DNA from: Timema cristinae
Lineage: Eukaryota; Arthropoda; Insecta; Phasmatodea; Timematidae
Direction of reading: 5' to 3'
NCBI GenBank assembly: GCA_039000515.1
Contig: JBCFYV010002255.1
Location: forward strand, 19,066,390-19,130,389
Length of the DNA stretch: 64,000 bases
Position numbers and translations under genes: made by a program. Below are positions 11,042 to 23,171 of the stretch, piece by piece. The stretch's first letter is position 1. Each line of letters begins with the position of its first letter. Under the pieces are notes generated by a model. That model had not been told where the DNA came from. It was given only the letters and a program-made list of their open reading frames with translations, and made no database searches.

Positions 11042-11480
11042 ATTCAGTCCACCTTACTACAACTTATCCCTATTTTGAGCTAGTCCTATCCAGTCCACCT
11101 CACTACACCCTAGCCCCATATTGAGCTAATTCTATCCAGTATACCTCATTATACACTGTTCCTATCCTGAGATAGTTTTATCCAATCCACCTCACTACAA
11201 CCTATCCCTATATTGAGCTAGTTCTATCCAGTCCACCTCACTACAACCTATCCCTATATTGAGCTAGTTCTATCCAGTCCACCTAACTACAACCTATCCC
11301 TATATTGAGCTAGTTCTATCCAGTCCACCTCACTACACCCTATGCGTATCTTGAGCTAGTTCTATCCAGTACATCTCAATAGATCCTACCCCTATCTTGA
11401 GTTAGTTCCATACAGTCAACCTTTTTACAACCTATTCTTATCTCGAGCTAGGTCTAGCCAGTCCACCTCATTACACCTAT
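11042..11480 (-). repeat. LINE-derived minisatellite array 1, ~46-bp unit, about 10 copies
   Basis: The unit on the plus strand is TTGAGCTAGTTCTATCCAGT plus the following 26 bases. Read on the minus strand it encodes I-G-C-N-E-V-D-W-I-E-L-A-Q-D-R, the same peptide seen degenerate in the LINE fragment at 28.6 kb. Confidence 0.9.
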
Positions 11481-11720
11481 CTATGCTATGTCTCTTTTAA
11501 TGTTATCCTCCCAATTAGGTCTAGGTCTTCTCATTGAGTTTGTTGGTCAATACCCCGAGCACTGTTCTTCTATAGTCTTATCATTCGCGACGCACGTCTT
11601 GTCCACTGGTTTCTACAAGACTTTACTATCCTAACAATGTCTTGCGATGGGTGCAGCTTATGTAACTCATCATTACGTAACCTTCTCCACTCTCCAGCAG
11701 CCTCATCCCTTTTTGACCAA
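11481..11720 (-). mobile_element. LINE family 1 fragment upstream of array 1
   Basis: The minus strand encodes a degraded R-R-P-R-P-N-W-E-D-N-I tail and, further upstream, the GAGAGTGGAGAAGG block also present at 28368. It is continuous with the array, showing where the minisatellite arose. Confidence 0.8.
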
Positions 11721-11762
11721 ATATCTTATCTTTTAAGCATATTGTTTTCGAACAACGTAACC

Positions 11763-11783
11763 ATTTTTTTTTTTTTTTTTTTT
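11763..11783. repeat. Poly-T run
   Basis: About 20 consecutive T at the edge of the LINE-derived region. Confidence 0.9.
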
Positions 11784-11944
11784 CGTCATTTGAAGAAAAA
11801 TATTAAATTGGGTAAATTATCAGATAGGTCAAGGTTTGAATCTCGGCCTGGTGCCTTTGAGAGGTTTAAATACGGGATTAATCTCACTAATGCGAATGTA
11901 TGGCCTTCTCATCAGTTTTATAATTTATACACCTTAAGGTTTTA

Positions 11945-12890
11945 ACAGAAATTTTCATTTTTCCGTTGTTTTTTAATAATTGCGTTTGAAAACCATTAGT
12001 TGTGTTTAACAAACTTTTGTTCTAAAATAAGCATGGCTGAGAGCTTTCTTCAGCATTGTCATTGTTTTAAAACATATTTAATGGATTTATTGAGTTTTAT
12101 TGAATAGTTACTGATTAATAATTAAAATCTTCAATAAATATGGTATTATTTTTTCTAAAGAAATAAAAATATTTAGACAAACGTTTATAAGTCAAGAGAG
12201 AATAAAAATTGGATTCACAACAACACATATACCGGGTATGTAATTAAAAACAATATTAATTCAAAATTTACACTTAAGACCTTAAATAAAGACCATTAGC
12301 GACATTGCCAACTTGGTGAATTTGAAGCTATTTTTACAAAACTTATTGCATCTTAACATGATATTTCAACACCAAATCACAAAATAGAAAGGAATGGAAG
12401 ACAATTAGTAGATCGCATGTTGAAGTTTTTTTTTATCTATATGTTGATAACACTTCCGCTATTTCGCTGACGAGTACACACACTCACCCTACATTTTGCG
12501 CCTAGAAATAATTTACTTAAATTTCAACTTTCTCTTTTTTTTATATATAATTATAGATAGACATGCTTCCATGGACTTTAATACAGATATAAGTAGGCAT
12601 ATTCCCACAGCCCATTTTTCTGAAAATACCAAATAACCTGAGTTGTAGATGATTTTAAAAAATACATTTACAAAAAAACTACTTCAAAAATATATTATTT
12701 ATTTGAGCAATGTAAGAATGTTTTTAAGTAAGCACTTAAAGTACGTGTTATTTTTATTTCGATGTCATATTTTTAAAACTCATAGAATAAAACGTAAATA
12801 CATTAAGATATTGAATCCCATATTGACTTGCTGTTACGTCACGGGTAGGCACTGCCCATAATGGAGCCGCCTCACTAAGCGAGAAATTTC
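11945..12890. other. AT-rich intron, nothing recognised
   Basis: No ORF, repeat family or RNA gene recognised by eye. Confidence 0.5.
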
Positions 12891-12904
12891 CGAGCAATTA
12901 TACG

Positions 12905-13160
12905 GTACCCGCCTCAGTGCGTAGTTAGCTAACATGCTAGTCGTGTTGAGTTAGATTGACGGGGACAGGGAGATCAAGGTTCGAATCTCAGTTGAGTGAT
13001 CTGGGGGTAGTTTTTCCTAAATGGTTTTCCACTCTCCCTCCACGCAAATACGGGCTCACTTTCTCTAAATTCAACTTTCACAATTCCTAATCTATTAGAG
13101 TAATTAGTACTTAAGCGTATAACCCGAACGGGTATCAACCCGCGGTGCTAAATAAAAAAA
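12905..13160 (+). mobile_element. SINE A, diverged copy
   Basis: Head 'GTGCGTAGTTAGCTAACATG', box B GGTTCGAATCTC, full body and the tail ATAACCCGAACGGGTAT followed by an A-rich end. The several substitutions make it an older copy. Confidence 0.8.
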
Positions 13161-13660
13161 AATATACGGTGCTTTATTTCAAAATATGGCTCAAGCCCAA
13201 ATAAAGTCGAAATATTTCGACAATGCTCTTTTTCTTTAACAACCTTATATTGTTTTTGTATTAATATAGAAAATTTGTACAAATGTATTATTAACTCATT
13301 TTCTACGAATTTATAAACGTATTTCCTGCGAAGCTATGAGACTAAGCTAGATGAAAAAAAAGCTTTATATTTAAACTTCCTCTAAAAAAAAATAGTCATT
13401 TTAATAAAGGCTCACAACATGAAATCTTTAAATATTCAACAGATAGCAGCGAAATTTCATCTTTATCTTGAGATAAGAACTTTCATAATTTTCCTTCCCC
13501 TCTTTATTATTGACATAACAAAGAGTGGTTGTTGGTGAAGGGAGAGTAAATGAAGTATAAGCCAAGACAGATTATAAAAGTAGTTCCAGAAAACGAAACA
13601 TGTGATTGCTATTTTCTCACTGACCTAGGTGGCCGCCTAACGTGTTGACGTTACAATTAA
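13161..13660. other. AT-rich intron, nothing recognised
   Basis: No feature recognised. Confidence 0.5.
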
Positions 13661-13669
13661 ACAAAAAAA

Positions 13670-13755
13670 TAAAATACCTTCTTGGAACGAACCAGGATGC
13701 AATAGACTTGTGGTTCATCCACTTTAACCACTTAGCCACGAGGTGAAGCATGTGT
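13670..13755 (-). mobile_element. tRNA-like SINE head
   Basis: The minus strand reads TCGTGGCTAAGTGGTTAAAG ... GGTTCGTTCC, i.e. box-A and box-B-like signals without an intact cloverleaf. Confidence 0.4.
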
Positions 13756-14079
13756 GCGCTTCCATTAGCTCTAATTAATCCTCCACTTCAGTGTCACCGC
13801 GCTGTGTAATGTTGGGCTGTGCTAGACGAGACCCTTAATTTAATTCGTTAGCTGCGGAAGGAGATATGAAAATGAGATGGTGGCGAGGGTAGGTGATGGG
13901 GGTGATCTCTCACAATAGGGGTTGCGAATTCAGACACCTATAAGCATTAACAAAAAAATCGTAAAGAGAGTTAAACCGGGCCGAGGTGTAAGGAAAAAAA
14001 TCAACAAACACAAGCATTATTTATTTATACTGAAATATTTTGAAAGCATGTGTTTTATTTTTAATCGTTTCTCTAAAAA

Positions 14080-14230
14080 AATGTGGGTACACTTATCTAA
14101 ATTCAACCTTTTTATTCTTTCACACATAATATGCTCTGTCTTAGACCTTACTACTCCCTATCATCATCGTAATTAGTACATCAGCTTGTATATAGCCCGA
14201 ATGGGTTGTAAGACGCGGTGCCAAAAGAAT
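14080..14230 (+). mobile_element. SINE C 3' portion
   Basis: Body (GTGGGTACACTTATCTAAAT) and shared tail (GCCCGAATGGGTTGTAAGAC). Confidence 0.65.
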
Positions 14231-14239
14231 TATGTTAAT

Positions 14240-14367
14240 GTATTTGTAATATCCATCAAAAGTGACATCTTTCAATCTTATGAGTTATGACTTGACGTAT
14301 GAATACGTGGAAGTAGATCTAATAATTTTTCTAACAATCAGATAAGGTTCTTACTAATAAAATTGAT
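14240..14367 (+). repeat. Interspersed repeat H
   Basis: ATCCATCAAAAGTGACATCT ... GACGTATGAATACGTGGAAG ... CAGATAAGGTTCTTACTA. Abuts SINE A on its right. Confidence 0.7.
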
Positions 14368-14612
14368 CCGCTTTGGTGGCGTAGTTATTTAACGTGCCAG
14401 TTTCGTGTTGAGCTATACTGCCGATGATGGGAAGATCGCGGTTCGAATCTCGGTCGGGTGAACTGGGGGTGGTTTTTCCTAAATAGTTTTTCACTCTCTC
14501 TCTCCACGCAAATGCGGGTTCACTTCCTCTAATTCAACCTTCCCAATTCCTAATCCATTAGTGTAATTAGTACTTAAAGCGTATAACCCGAACGGGTAGT
14601 AAGACGCGCTGC

Positions 14613-14671
<59 letters not shown>

Positions 14672-14672
14672 C
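14368..14672 (+). mobile_element. SINE A copy with long (TAA)n tail
   Basis: Box A (TGGCGTAGTTATTTAACG) and box B (GGTTCGAATCTC) visible. Tail AACCCGAACGGGTAGTAAGA followed by about 18 TAA units (14615-14670). Confidence 0.9.
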
Positions 14673-15240
14673 ATTTTATTTCTACTCAACTATGTTGAAA
14701 GCACATGATTTTTTTTTAAACCCGCGTCAGTGGATGAATGGTCTAATATAAAGGTGGGAACCTTTGGACATTATAAGACTACATTCCACTTCACAGATTC
14801 TTCATAAGACCACACATCTTATGTACAATAAATTTTGACAAAATTATAAAGACGTAATTTACCTAAATATAAGATAATTACTTATTTTGTAACCCAGATA
14901 AGAGCAAAAAAAAAATTTTCATTTTAAGTTTTTTTCCTTTGGATTCAACGAAGGCAAATTTCAATTTTACATACATTTATTGTATTCATAGAAAAACACT
15001 TTCCAAACAAAAGACAGTAAGAGTTTTTATCACCTTTTCTCGAATTTGTTCTTCATGGATTGTGGTTCATTTTAAAATTAAATTGTAACATGTATATCAG
15101 CATGTATTAAGGATTATAGAATCTAATAGAAAATCATTAAAATTGATCTATATAAACTAAAAATTTCAACCGTTAGTAAAATACTTCATTTTAACTACAC
15201 CAATGTGTTAGGACTGAGGTAGGAATATAGAGCAAGGGTA
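14673..15240. other. AT-rich intron, nothing recognised
   Basis: No feature recognised except short homopolymers. Confidence 0.5.
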
Positions 15241-15271
15241 CAAACATTTACTTGGAGGAGTGGAACACATT

Positions 15272-15288
15272 CTGGGGGGGGGGGGGGA
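15272..15288. repeat. Poly-G run
   Basis: About 15 consecutive G, an error-prone stretch for length calling. Confidence 0.85.
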
Positions 15289-15289
15289 A

Positions 15290-15385
15290 TCCCCCCGGGC
15301 ACCCAACCAAGACTCAAACCCCAATCTCCCCATCATCAGCAGGCCAGTCAAACACGAGAATAACGCCTTAGACCAGGGTGGTACA
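15290..15385 (-). mobile_element. SINE C head fragment
   Basis: Inverted head with 'CTCCCCATCATCAGCAGGCC' and box-B complement; the body to its left is missing. Confidence 0.5.
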
Positions 15386-15464
15386 AAGATTTTCATCCCT
15401 AGGGCCAACTCCGATATCAGTTTGCATCGCGGGCCGAAGACCCGTCTACATTTCATAGCCGTAA

Positions 15465-16052
15465 AGGTGAGTTTACACGAGGCCAGTTGACAGACAGGTT
15501 CGACTGGCGTCAGTTTGACTGATGCCAGTGACTGACCTGTAAATTTTCTTTGATCTGTCCACACGGAGGTTAAAGCCATGCAGGTTTGAGGGCCAGTTTG
15601 CGTGTAAATATGTCTAAGTGTGGATCATCATTACTGCCTCTGGATGAATTAAATGAGATATTTCAAAATCTAACTTACGAGTTTGTGTCCGAGTCGTATA
15701 ATATTTTAATAGAAGAACTTAATAAGAAGAAGCCATGGGTTCGAGACTGAGGAGGATAAATAAAATGCACACTGCAACTTTAACCCGCTATAAACGCACC
15801 GATTACAACTGGCTTGTTAAAAGTGACAGTCGAACCTTGGACCGTCTACACGTCGCCGATTGAGGTGCCAGTCAAGAAATATAGTGGTGGGGGAAGCCAC
15901 TGACTCGACCAACTGGCTCAAAACCTACTCCTCGGGTAAGTCAACCTGCCTAGCCAGTCCATTCGTTACTTGCCCGAAAAATCAAGTCAGTGCTGTCAGT
16001 TAACTGACGCCAGTCGAACCTGCCTATCAACTGGCCTCGTGTAAACGCGCCT
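15465..16052. mobile_element. Non-autonomous PIF/Harbinger-like element
   Basis: 588 bp flanked by TAA on both sides (15462-15464 and 16053-16055). TIRs share GTTTACACGAGGCCAGTTGA in inverted orientation, extending with mismatches over about 55 bp. TWA duplications and such TIRs are typical of PIF/Harbinger. The interior holds a 46-codon ORF (15610-15750) ending at a K-K-x-W-V-R-D motif resembling the N-terminal start of Harbinger transposases (from memory). The rest of the transposase is absent. Confidence 0.82.
15610..15750 (+). pseudogene. Transposase N-terminal relic inside Harbinger-like element
   Basis: A short ORF with an acidic/hydrophobic helix-like N-terminus (L-D-E-L-N-E-I-F) and a basic end (N-K-K-K-P-W-V-R-D), then TGA. 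Family transposases run several hundred residues, so this is a fragment retained during internal deletion. Confidence 0.55.
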
Positions 16053-16185
16053 TAATGCAATGAAGTAATGGTAGTTGTTGTCCAGGTGTTCAACCAGTGG
16101 AAGACGTATGCAAGAGCTAGGTTAAGTGTATGCTAAGTGGACTCTAGCATGGGATTGCTTGTGTCATCATAGGTTAAAATTAGTA

Positions 16186-16472
16186 TTATTATTAGCACCA
16201 CATCTTACTACCTGTTCGAGTTATACGCACTTACGCTAATGTGTAATGGTAGGGTGATTGTGAGATGAAATGGAGGACCTACAGTTTAACGTGAGATCCG
16301 AACCACGGTGGAGGCCTGGAATTCCACACATCCACAAGTTGTGATTAATACACGTCTTGTCAGAGGTGAAGGAAGGGTTTGGTAATCAGATAAATCTGTG
16401 CCGGTACTGAGGATTAAACCCCAGTACAGAAGTCCGACGACACCTTACCCCTAGACCGCCAGGTCATCTTAA
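16186..16472 (-). mobile_element. SINE B copy, full length
   Basis: Left: tail complement (AGCACCACATCTTACTACCT). Body 'GGTAGGGTGATTGTGAGATG'. Right: head complement with 'CCCTAGACCGCCAGGTCA' (box A region). Confidence 0.9.
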
Positions 16473-16486
16473 AATAACCAGACCAT

Positions 16487-16600
16487 GGTGGCCATAGGAA
16501 CAGTTCCCCTTCCAGGAAAAATACCTATGGTACCACTGGGAATTGAACCAGGAATCTTTTGCTCAGGGGAAGCTGACCGCAAGAGGAAGTTCACTATGTA
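16487..16600 (-). mobile_element. SINE F-like head fragment
   Basis: Contains 'GGTGGCCATAGGAACAGTTC' and a box-B complement (GGGAATTGAACC), resembling 23700-23830. Confidence 0.45.
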
Positions 16601-16616
16601 ATCAATGTTATTTTAA

Positions 16617-16869
16617 CCCACTTTCGTGGCCGCGTGGTCTAAGGCGCTACTTTCGCAGTAGACTAGACTGCCGATGACAGGGAGAACAAGGTTTGACTCT
16701 CAGTCTGGTGTACTGACCGTGGTTTAAATAGTTTTCCACTCTCCCTCCACGCAAATGTGGGTACACTTCCTATAAATATAACCTCCCTAATCTCTAACAC
16801 CATTATCGTAATTAGTATACAAGTGCTTAACCCGAACAGGTAGTAAGACGCGGTGCTAAAAAATAAAAT
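16617..16869 (+). mobile_element. SINE C copy with 9-bp TSD
   Basis: Head (GTGGCCGCGTGGTCTAAGGC), body and tail present. The duplication TTATTTTAA lies at 16608-16616 and 16870-16878. Confidence 0.88.
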
Positions 16870-16878
16870 TTATTTTAA

Positions 16879-17015
16879 ATGTATTGATAATATTCATCAA
16901 AAGTGACAGCTTCAGATCTTAAAACTTGACGAATGAATGAATACGTGAAAGTAGGTCTAGTAATTTTTTTTTCTATCAAATACGGTTCTTACTATTAAAA
17001 TTTAACTGTATTTAG
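16879..17015 (+). repeat. Interspersed repeat H
   Basis: TATTGATAATATTCATCAAA ... AATACGTGAAAGTAGGTCTA ... TACGGTTCTTACTATTAAAA. Confidence 0.7.
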
Positions 17016-17070
17016 TATTTTTCAAAAGAATAAATGTTAAAAATTTTAAACGGATATGGGATATGAAAAT

Positions 17071-17351
17071 GGGGTGACCTGGCGGTCTAGGGGTAAGGTG
17101 TCGGACTTCTATGCTGGGGTCCGGGGTTCAATCCTCGGTCCCAGCACAGATTTATCTGATTACCAAACCCTTCCTTCACCTCTGACAAGACATCTTGAAA
17201 ATGTGGGGAATGCCAGGCCTCCATCGTGGTTCGGATTCCACGTTAAACTGTAGGTCCTCCATTTCATCTCACAATCACCCTACCATTATACATTAGCGTA
17301 AGTGCGTATAACCCGAACGGGTAGTAAGACGCGGTGCTAATAATAAGATAA
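17071..17351 (+). mobile_element. SINE B copy with 11-bp TSD
   Basis: Complete head (GACCTGGCGGTCTAGGGGTA; box B GGGTTCAATCC), body and shared tail. Duplication GATATGAAAAT at 17060-17070 and 17352-17362. It lacks an internal ~15-bp block present in 22446-22760. Confidence 0.93.
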
Positions 17352-17419
17352 GATATGAAAATAAAATTGCTGAACATGCTCACATTAGGATTCGACACTA
17401 GTTATAATAGTACGCCTAG

Positions 17420-17800
17420 GGGATAAACCACGATATTCCGGCAGCGTGCTTCGACCTTCCGTTACCATGGTTACGGGCCCGTCTGTGTTTGCATACTCAT
17501 CGCTAACTAAATCTAAATTGATCACCTCTGCACCCCCCCCCCTCCCCATCTAATTCATCCCTCACACATCATCCTCATAACGACCCCTCTGTCATAACGC
17601 GATGTTTTGGAAGGGAACTATGATGTTTGTAGAGGAGGGAGGTAGGAGGGAAGTGGGTTGGAGAGAGACCGATAAGGGGGTAAATATACGTCCCACCCAT
17701 CTACCCTCAAACCCTTTTAACCCGACAAAACTCTCACCCGCTTTCACGCCCCACACAGCGAGTCTAATTCGATTATTCGGGAACTTCTATTCGAACAATA
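17420..17800. other. Unique, GC-richer intronic island
   Basis: Pyrimidine-rich then purine-rich sequence, including a poly-C run near 17534-17547, with no match to window repeats. No ORF of interest. Could be a conserved non-coding element. Confidence 0.35.
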
Positions 17801-17820
17801 ATTATTATAACCGTACCTAA

Positions 17821-19700
17821 AATACGTTGAAAAGTTTTGTGTTCAATAAATAATGTTTACTTCAAGAGAGAAAAAATAAAAGGTGATCTTTATTTTTTCA
17901 TTTTTTTTTTTTTTTTTTTGCCATACCACATGTTTGCTTCTGTGTAAATAAAACTGGAAAAGATGTGAGTGAGGGTTACATTATCTTGTGAATTTAATTA
18001 TATTTTTAAAATTATTACCCTCATCATTATTTTTAATAATATATATATATATTTTAACTAGAAAATTAAAATTTGGATGATTGGTAGAGAGACTACTGAT
18101 AACCAAATAAATCTTAAAATTTGAAATTTAAGAGTGCATTGAAGAAATGGGAGTGGTAGGGGGGTTCAACATGCTAAAAATTAATAATAAAACAACAAAA
18201 TATTACGTCCCATTATCTTAGAAAACTTAAACTCAACATGTAGATAAAATAAATACCACTTAAATTAAATATAAAGGGCTTAAAATGTTAAAAAGAAAGA
18301 GAGATTATTTTGATTTTTGTAAAAGTTGGAGGGGGTAAAAAAAAGGAAAAAAACTTAGGTGTGGTAGAAAATTTAAATTTGGCAGGCAGATAGAAGGACT
18401 TATTTGTGTTTGGATTAGAAATTTACAAGTACTCGTTGTTTAAATGGAATAGAGCGGGAAGGGTTACAAATTTCAAAACCAAAAGAAACAATTATATTTC
18501 AGCAAGAATTTCGTTTCACAAATCACACGAGTTTTAAGTAAATTGCTCCATTTTTAGATAATAAAGAGAGAAATTCAGTGCGGTTCACAGTACCAAGGGT
18601 TTTTTTTTCTCATGATGTTATTCAAGTTATAAATTATTTCTTCCCTCACATTCCTATCCACGTCTCGTCCGCCCTAATAATCACTAGCTACGAACCATCG
18701 AGGGTATGTGGTGCAAAAGCTTTGAATGATGAAGCGTGAAATTATGGAGAGCTTTATAATAAAGTGTTATCTTCGAATTCCGAAGGTTAATTTTCACCTT
18801 TTATCATTACTTTTGAACGCGTAAGAATGCATAGCTCAGTGATTAATTAAACTGAATTTAAATTTGATTTATTGTTTAAATATTACGCTCATAAAAGTTA
18901 ATGGCAAACTGAAACAATTTTAAAAGAGAGAAATAACTAATTCTAACTCGTTCTGCTAGAAAAACAGCTATTGAAATATACGGGTCATCCCTAAAAAAAC
19001 CTTAACTCCTGGAAAAATCTAGAAAAGTATTTCCAAAATCATTTCTATCGCAACACTAAACATACCCAAATGTCTAGCATATTAATAATTGATTATATTT
19101 TGATTTTCCTACGGATTTACGTTTAGATCATTTCTTAAAACAGAATGGCTAACATATATTTAATTTTTTTCACAGGAGTAGTAAATGAGAAGGTAAATAT
19201 TCTACACTATGTAAAAATTGAGAAATTAGGTTGCTCAATCGAACATTTAAAACAACACACACTGTTCGAACGAGTTTTATTCAAAACATATATATTGCCT
19301 CAAACATAAATTATGAACATTGTTCGGATTGAAAATGTAAGGCAATTTAATGTGAAATTTGACAGTACTTTTGTATGAATTTAGAAATAGAGTTAAGTGT
19401 TGGGGAAAGAAAGTGGAAAGGATTATTGGATGGCACTGTTTTGTTAATGTCTCACTCAAGGAATTGCTTCCTCCTAATATGCTGTAAATATAAAATTAAA
19501 GCTAGCACACGCAGTCATAAAAGATCTTATTTTACTGTGAGAGGTGACAAACCCAGACTTGCAACACTTTCATGTCCTATTCAACACATGAGCCGATTGG
19601 ATGCAAGGTTTCCCACCCCTGTTTTATTGACTAAGAACATATTTACAGTAGTAAACGTTGATAATATTTGGGCTGTATTACTGTTAATTTTTATTGTTTA
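17821..19700. other. AT-rich intron, little recognised
   Basis: Poly-T at about 17903-17920 and (TA)n near 18038. The 108-codon ORF at 19375-19701 has no recognisable motif. Confidence 0.5.
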
Positions 19701-19735
19701 GTTATTGATAAGATCTATCAAAAGTGACATCCATA
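19701..19735 (+). repeat. Repeat H fragment
   Basis: ATTGATAAGATCTATCAAAA GTGACATC only. Confidence 0.45.
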
Positions 19736-19960
19736 AAAGTAGATATTCACTTTTTCTAGATGCCAGTTATGTCCATTCGTAAGAAAGTTGTGCTATAGTT
19801 TCAATTGAATGCTATTTTCCTGGTAAGTTTTTATTAAATCAACTTCATTGAATTAATCAAAATAATTTTAATATAAATAATTTAAATATATTTAATCAGA
19901 CAAAATGTAGAGCACAATTTGGTAATCAATAGCTTACACTTCAACACTCCCTCTTAAGAC

Positions 19961-20228
19961 AGGGGACCCGCCTCGGTGGCGTAGTTGGCTAACGCGCTTG
20001 TCGTGTTGATCTCGACTGCTGAGGACGGGGAGATTGAGGTTCGAATCTCGGTCGGGTGAACTGGGGGTGGCTTTTCCTAAATGGTTTTCCACTCTCCCTC
20101 CACGAAAATGCGGGTTCACTACCTCTTATTCAAACCTTCCCAATTCCTAATCCGTTAGCGTAATTAGTACTTAAAAGCGTATAACCCGAACGGGTAGTAA
20201 GACGCGGTGCTAAATATTATTATTATTA
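19961..20228 (+). mobile_element. SINE A copy with 9-bp TSD
   Basis: Intact box A (TGGCGTAGTTGGCTAACGCG), box B (GGTTCGAATCTC), body and tail. Duplication TCTTAAGAC at 19952-19960 and 20229-20237, so it landed on the left boundary of the foldback element that follows. Confidence 0.93.
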
Positions 20229-20234
20229 TCTTAA

Positions 20235-20599
20235 GACGGCAGTGTAGGGAATATGAGTAAAGGGCAGTCGGAATTTTTGAAAATTTTATAACAAAGCAAA
20301 TTTTTTGGTCAAAAGAAATAATAAATTGCCTCAGTAGAAACATAAGTGTTTAATTTTCTTCCCATGGTGGCTTCAAAAGTTCTTGAATATTTTGTCAAGG
20401 GTGTCCTGGAATTTAATGAAAACTTTTTTATCTTCATATAAATGTTTATCATCTAAGAGCTGTTGATATAACCATTTGAAGAAAATTAAACTATATTTCT
20501 GCTGGAAAAATATTTGATTTATTTTGAAAAAAAAAAAAGTATTTTGCTATAAAAACTGCAAAAACACTGCTCTTAACTCACGTACCCTACATCTCCACC
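20235..20599. mobile_element. TTAA-flanked foldback element P, copy 1
   Basis: Shares 'CAGTAGAAACATAAGTGTTT', 'TTTAATTTTCTTC', 'TGTCCTGGAATTTAATGAAA' with copies at 27.9, 38.4, 43.1 and 48.0 kb. The right end is CTCCACC|TTAA. No ORF. Confidence 0.8.
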
Positions 20600-20603
20600 T
20601 TAA

Positions 20604-22440
20604 ATTAATTAATAATTAAACATAGACAATCCTCTCTCCCTCGTTCACTAAAATATTATAAGTTTTTTGAGCCTAAGCAGAATACTTGATTGGTGTTTGT
20701 CACAGTAAAATACTTACTGGTGTACACCTCCTGAATTGATTAAAAAACTAAAAGAAAACATTTAATATATTCACAAATTTTACTTTAGTTCAATAAATAA
20801 TATCTATTAAGCCCTTCAATCCTCAAATGTGTCAACATCTGTGTTGAATAGAGTTGTACCGATTCAGTAAAACCTATTGCCAATACCTATACCGATTGTT
20901 TAAAATAATTTATCATGCTACGATTATTTACACTGATTAATCCCTAATAACTATTGGGAAATATGCGTAAGAGAAAGATAACAATTAATGTAATTAATAC
21001 AAAAAGATTTTATTTAAAAATCAACAGTTAAGGTTTTGATAATCTATATTTTTGATTAATTGTTGCATAACCGGTGACTAATCCTTGCATAACCGGCGAA
21101 AGTTGGAACTATATTGTTAGTTTTATCAACGGTATGAACATAGATTTCTTTATCTGTTTATGTAATCATATTCCTGGTAAAAAGCTCTGCAATGTTCTTG
21201 AATTAATGAAAGATATATTTTGAGTCTTGCCCTTTTATCTATTGTCTCTTTCGTGTTGTGAAGAGAGATGACATACAATACAGTGTGCCAAATCACTATG
21301 ATGAAGCAAGTAGTGGATTACGCTATTGGTAGCCACTATGGTAGTATTGATATTGCAAGGCGTCATCCTTGCAATCCTTATTTGGGTCGCGATCATGGGT
21401 TTGAGAATCACTGATCTTGAATATTGACGCATTATTTTTAAAATATTATTGACCAAATAATAATAATAATAATACTCTTGTTTTGTAAAATAAATAAAGC
21501 TCGGAAAATATTGTAATTAAATTCTTTTTTTTTTATCTATGGTGTGATCCTGCAAGCGAGGCTTAACCGATCACACGGAAGCCTGTATTAGCAATGATAG
21601 TACTCTAATTTAATTGATTAATTTTTATTAATTTTATATAATCTCTACGATAGAGGTATAATTTTAGATAGTTAAAATGAAAAAAGAATACTTCTATACG
21701 TTATGGTTTCGTTAAATAAATATAGTTCGTATAATATTATAACGAAATTCATTTTAAATCACAAATTACATGTTCGGTTTTTAGTGTTGTTAGATATTTC
21801 TAAGAATTACAACACTTTTAAGAGTTTTGCAACATAATTTAAAAATCTTTTATCAACTACTTTCTTTTTGAAGACAAAGTTCAAATAATAAATTTCAAAC
21901 CCTTTTATCTAAAGAATAGGCCTAAAATAATGAAAAAAAAAAATTCAATATTAGACTGGTTACCTTATATTTGGTTAGTGAATATAATGAATTTAGGAAT
22001 TATTTGAGGGGGAAAAAACTCTTTGAACATTTTCTATTTTCCTTTTATGGGAGACTAGTCAAAGGTCTCTTTAGGGAAATGAAAATTTTAATAATCCTTT
22101 TAGAAATCCGTTAGAAAACCCTGAAGTTTAATAATCGATGTCATTCATTAGAGAATAAGAACAATATACACGAGTGCTTTTAAAAATAAATTTTATGGGG
22201 TCATTTGAGAAAGACTTTTCTAAACGATAGCTTAACCAACAAGCCCTATGAATAATGGAAGGGCAGATTTGTTTATGTATTTTGACAATGAATACATTTT
22301 CTTAGTGTACAATACCGACTAATAAATTTAGAGATAAAAGTTGAATTATATTTACTTTTATTTATCAAAAGCACTCGCTTAAGGTCTACCTTTACTTAAG
22401 ATGATAAATACACTTTACAAAATGGTTTTTAGGTACTATT
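20604..22440. other. AT-rich intron, nothing firm
   Basis: No repeat family recognised; a short (TAA)n at 21459-21475. Confidence 0.45.
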
Positions 22441-22445
22441 CTTAG

Positions 22446-22752
22446 GTGACCTGGTGGTCTATCGGTAAGGTATCGGATTTCTGTGCTGGGGGGTCTGGGG
22501 TTCAATCCTTGGTCCCGGCACAGATCTATCTGATTACCAAACCCTTCCTTACCCTCTGACAAGACGTGTATTAATCACAACTTGTGAATATGTAAAATGA
22601 CAGGCCTCCACCGTGGTTCGGATCCCACGTTAAACTGTAGGTCCTCCATTTCATCTCACAATCACCCTACCATTACACATTAGCGTAAGTGCGTATAACT
22701 CGAACGGGTAGTAAGACGCGGTGCTAATAATAATAATAATAATAATAATAAC
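22446..22752 (+). mobile_element. SINE B copy
   Basis: Full head, body with the longer internal block (GTGTATTAATCACAACTTGT) and tail with (TAA)n. An imperfect 10-bp flanking duplication (ACTATTCTTA/ACTATTTTTA) is present. Confidence 0.9.
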
Positions 22753-23171
22753 TATTTTTAAAAAGGTCTTGTCTTCAAATTTTTAACACTTCATCAAATT
22801 CACTCAATTTTTTTAATGCTATCCCTTACAATTGTTAATATTGTGGATTGTCTTTTGAAAGTGTGCTACTATTGTAGTATTCAAATTTATTTATAACATA
22901 AAAATATATTAACATGCCACCTCTACAAAGGTTAGAATATAGTAGACCAATATTGAGCCATTACAAGTCACTTTACTTGTATATGTTTTTGAAAATAAAT
23001 AGTTTTGGCTTAGTGGGCCAAGGGTGTGCATACAATCTATTTCAAACCACGTCCAATAAAGCTAATAATATCATAATATATACAGTAGGGATTATAGAGG
23101 CTATTTAGAGAAATTGCACCCGCAATAGCTTGAAGATAAAGTGTGAAAAACATCGATAGATCTTGTTTATA

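Noticed and set aside
11042..11480. CRISPR-like array (regular repeats)
   Set aside because: Units are contiguous with no unique spacers, and they derive from a LINE in an animal genome.
15385..15465. hAT-type terminus (CAGGGTGGTACAAAG)
   Set aside because: Looks like an hAT end from memory, but I could not find a matching inverted end or 8-bp duplication.
19961..20040. Possible functional tRNA gene in a SINE head
   Set aside because: Box A and box B are present, but the acceptor and anticodon stems do not pair convincingly and the sequence runs straight into a SINE body. The same applies to the other heads.
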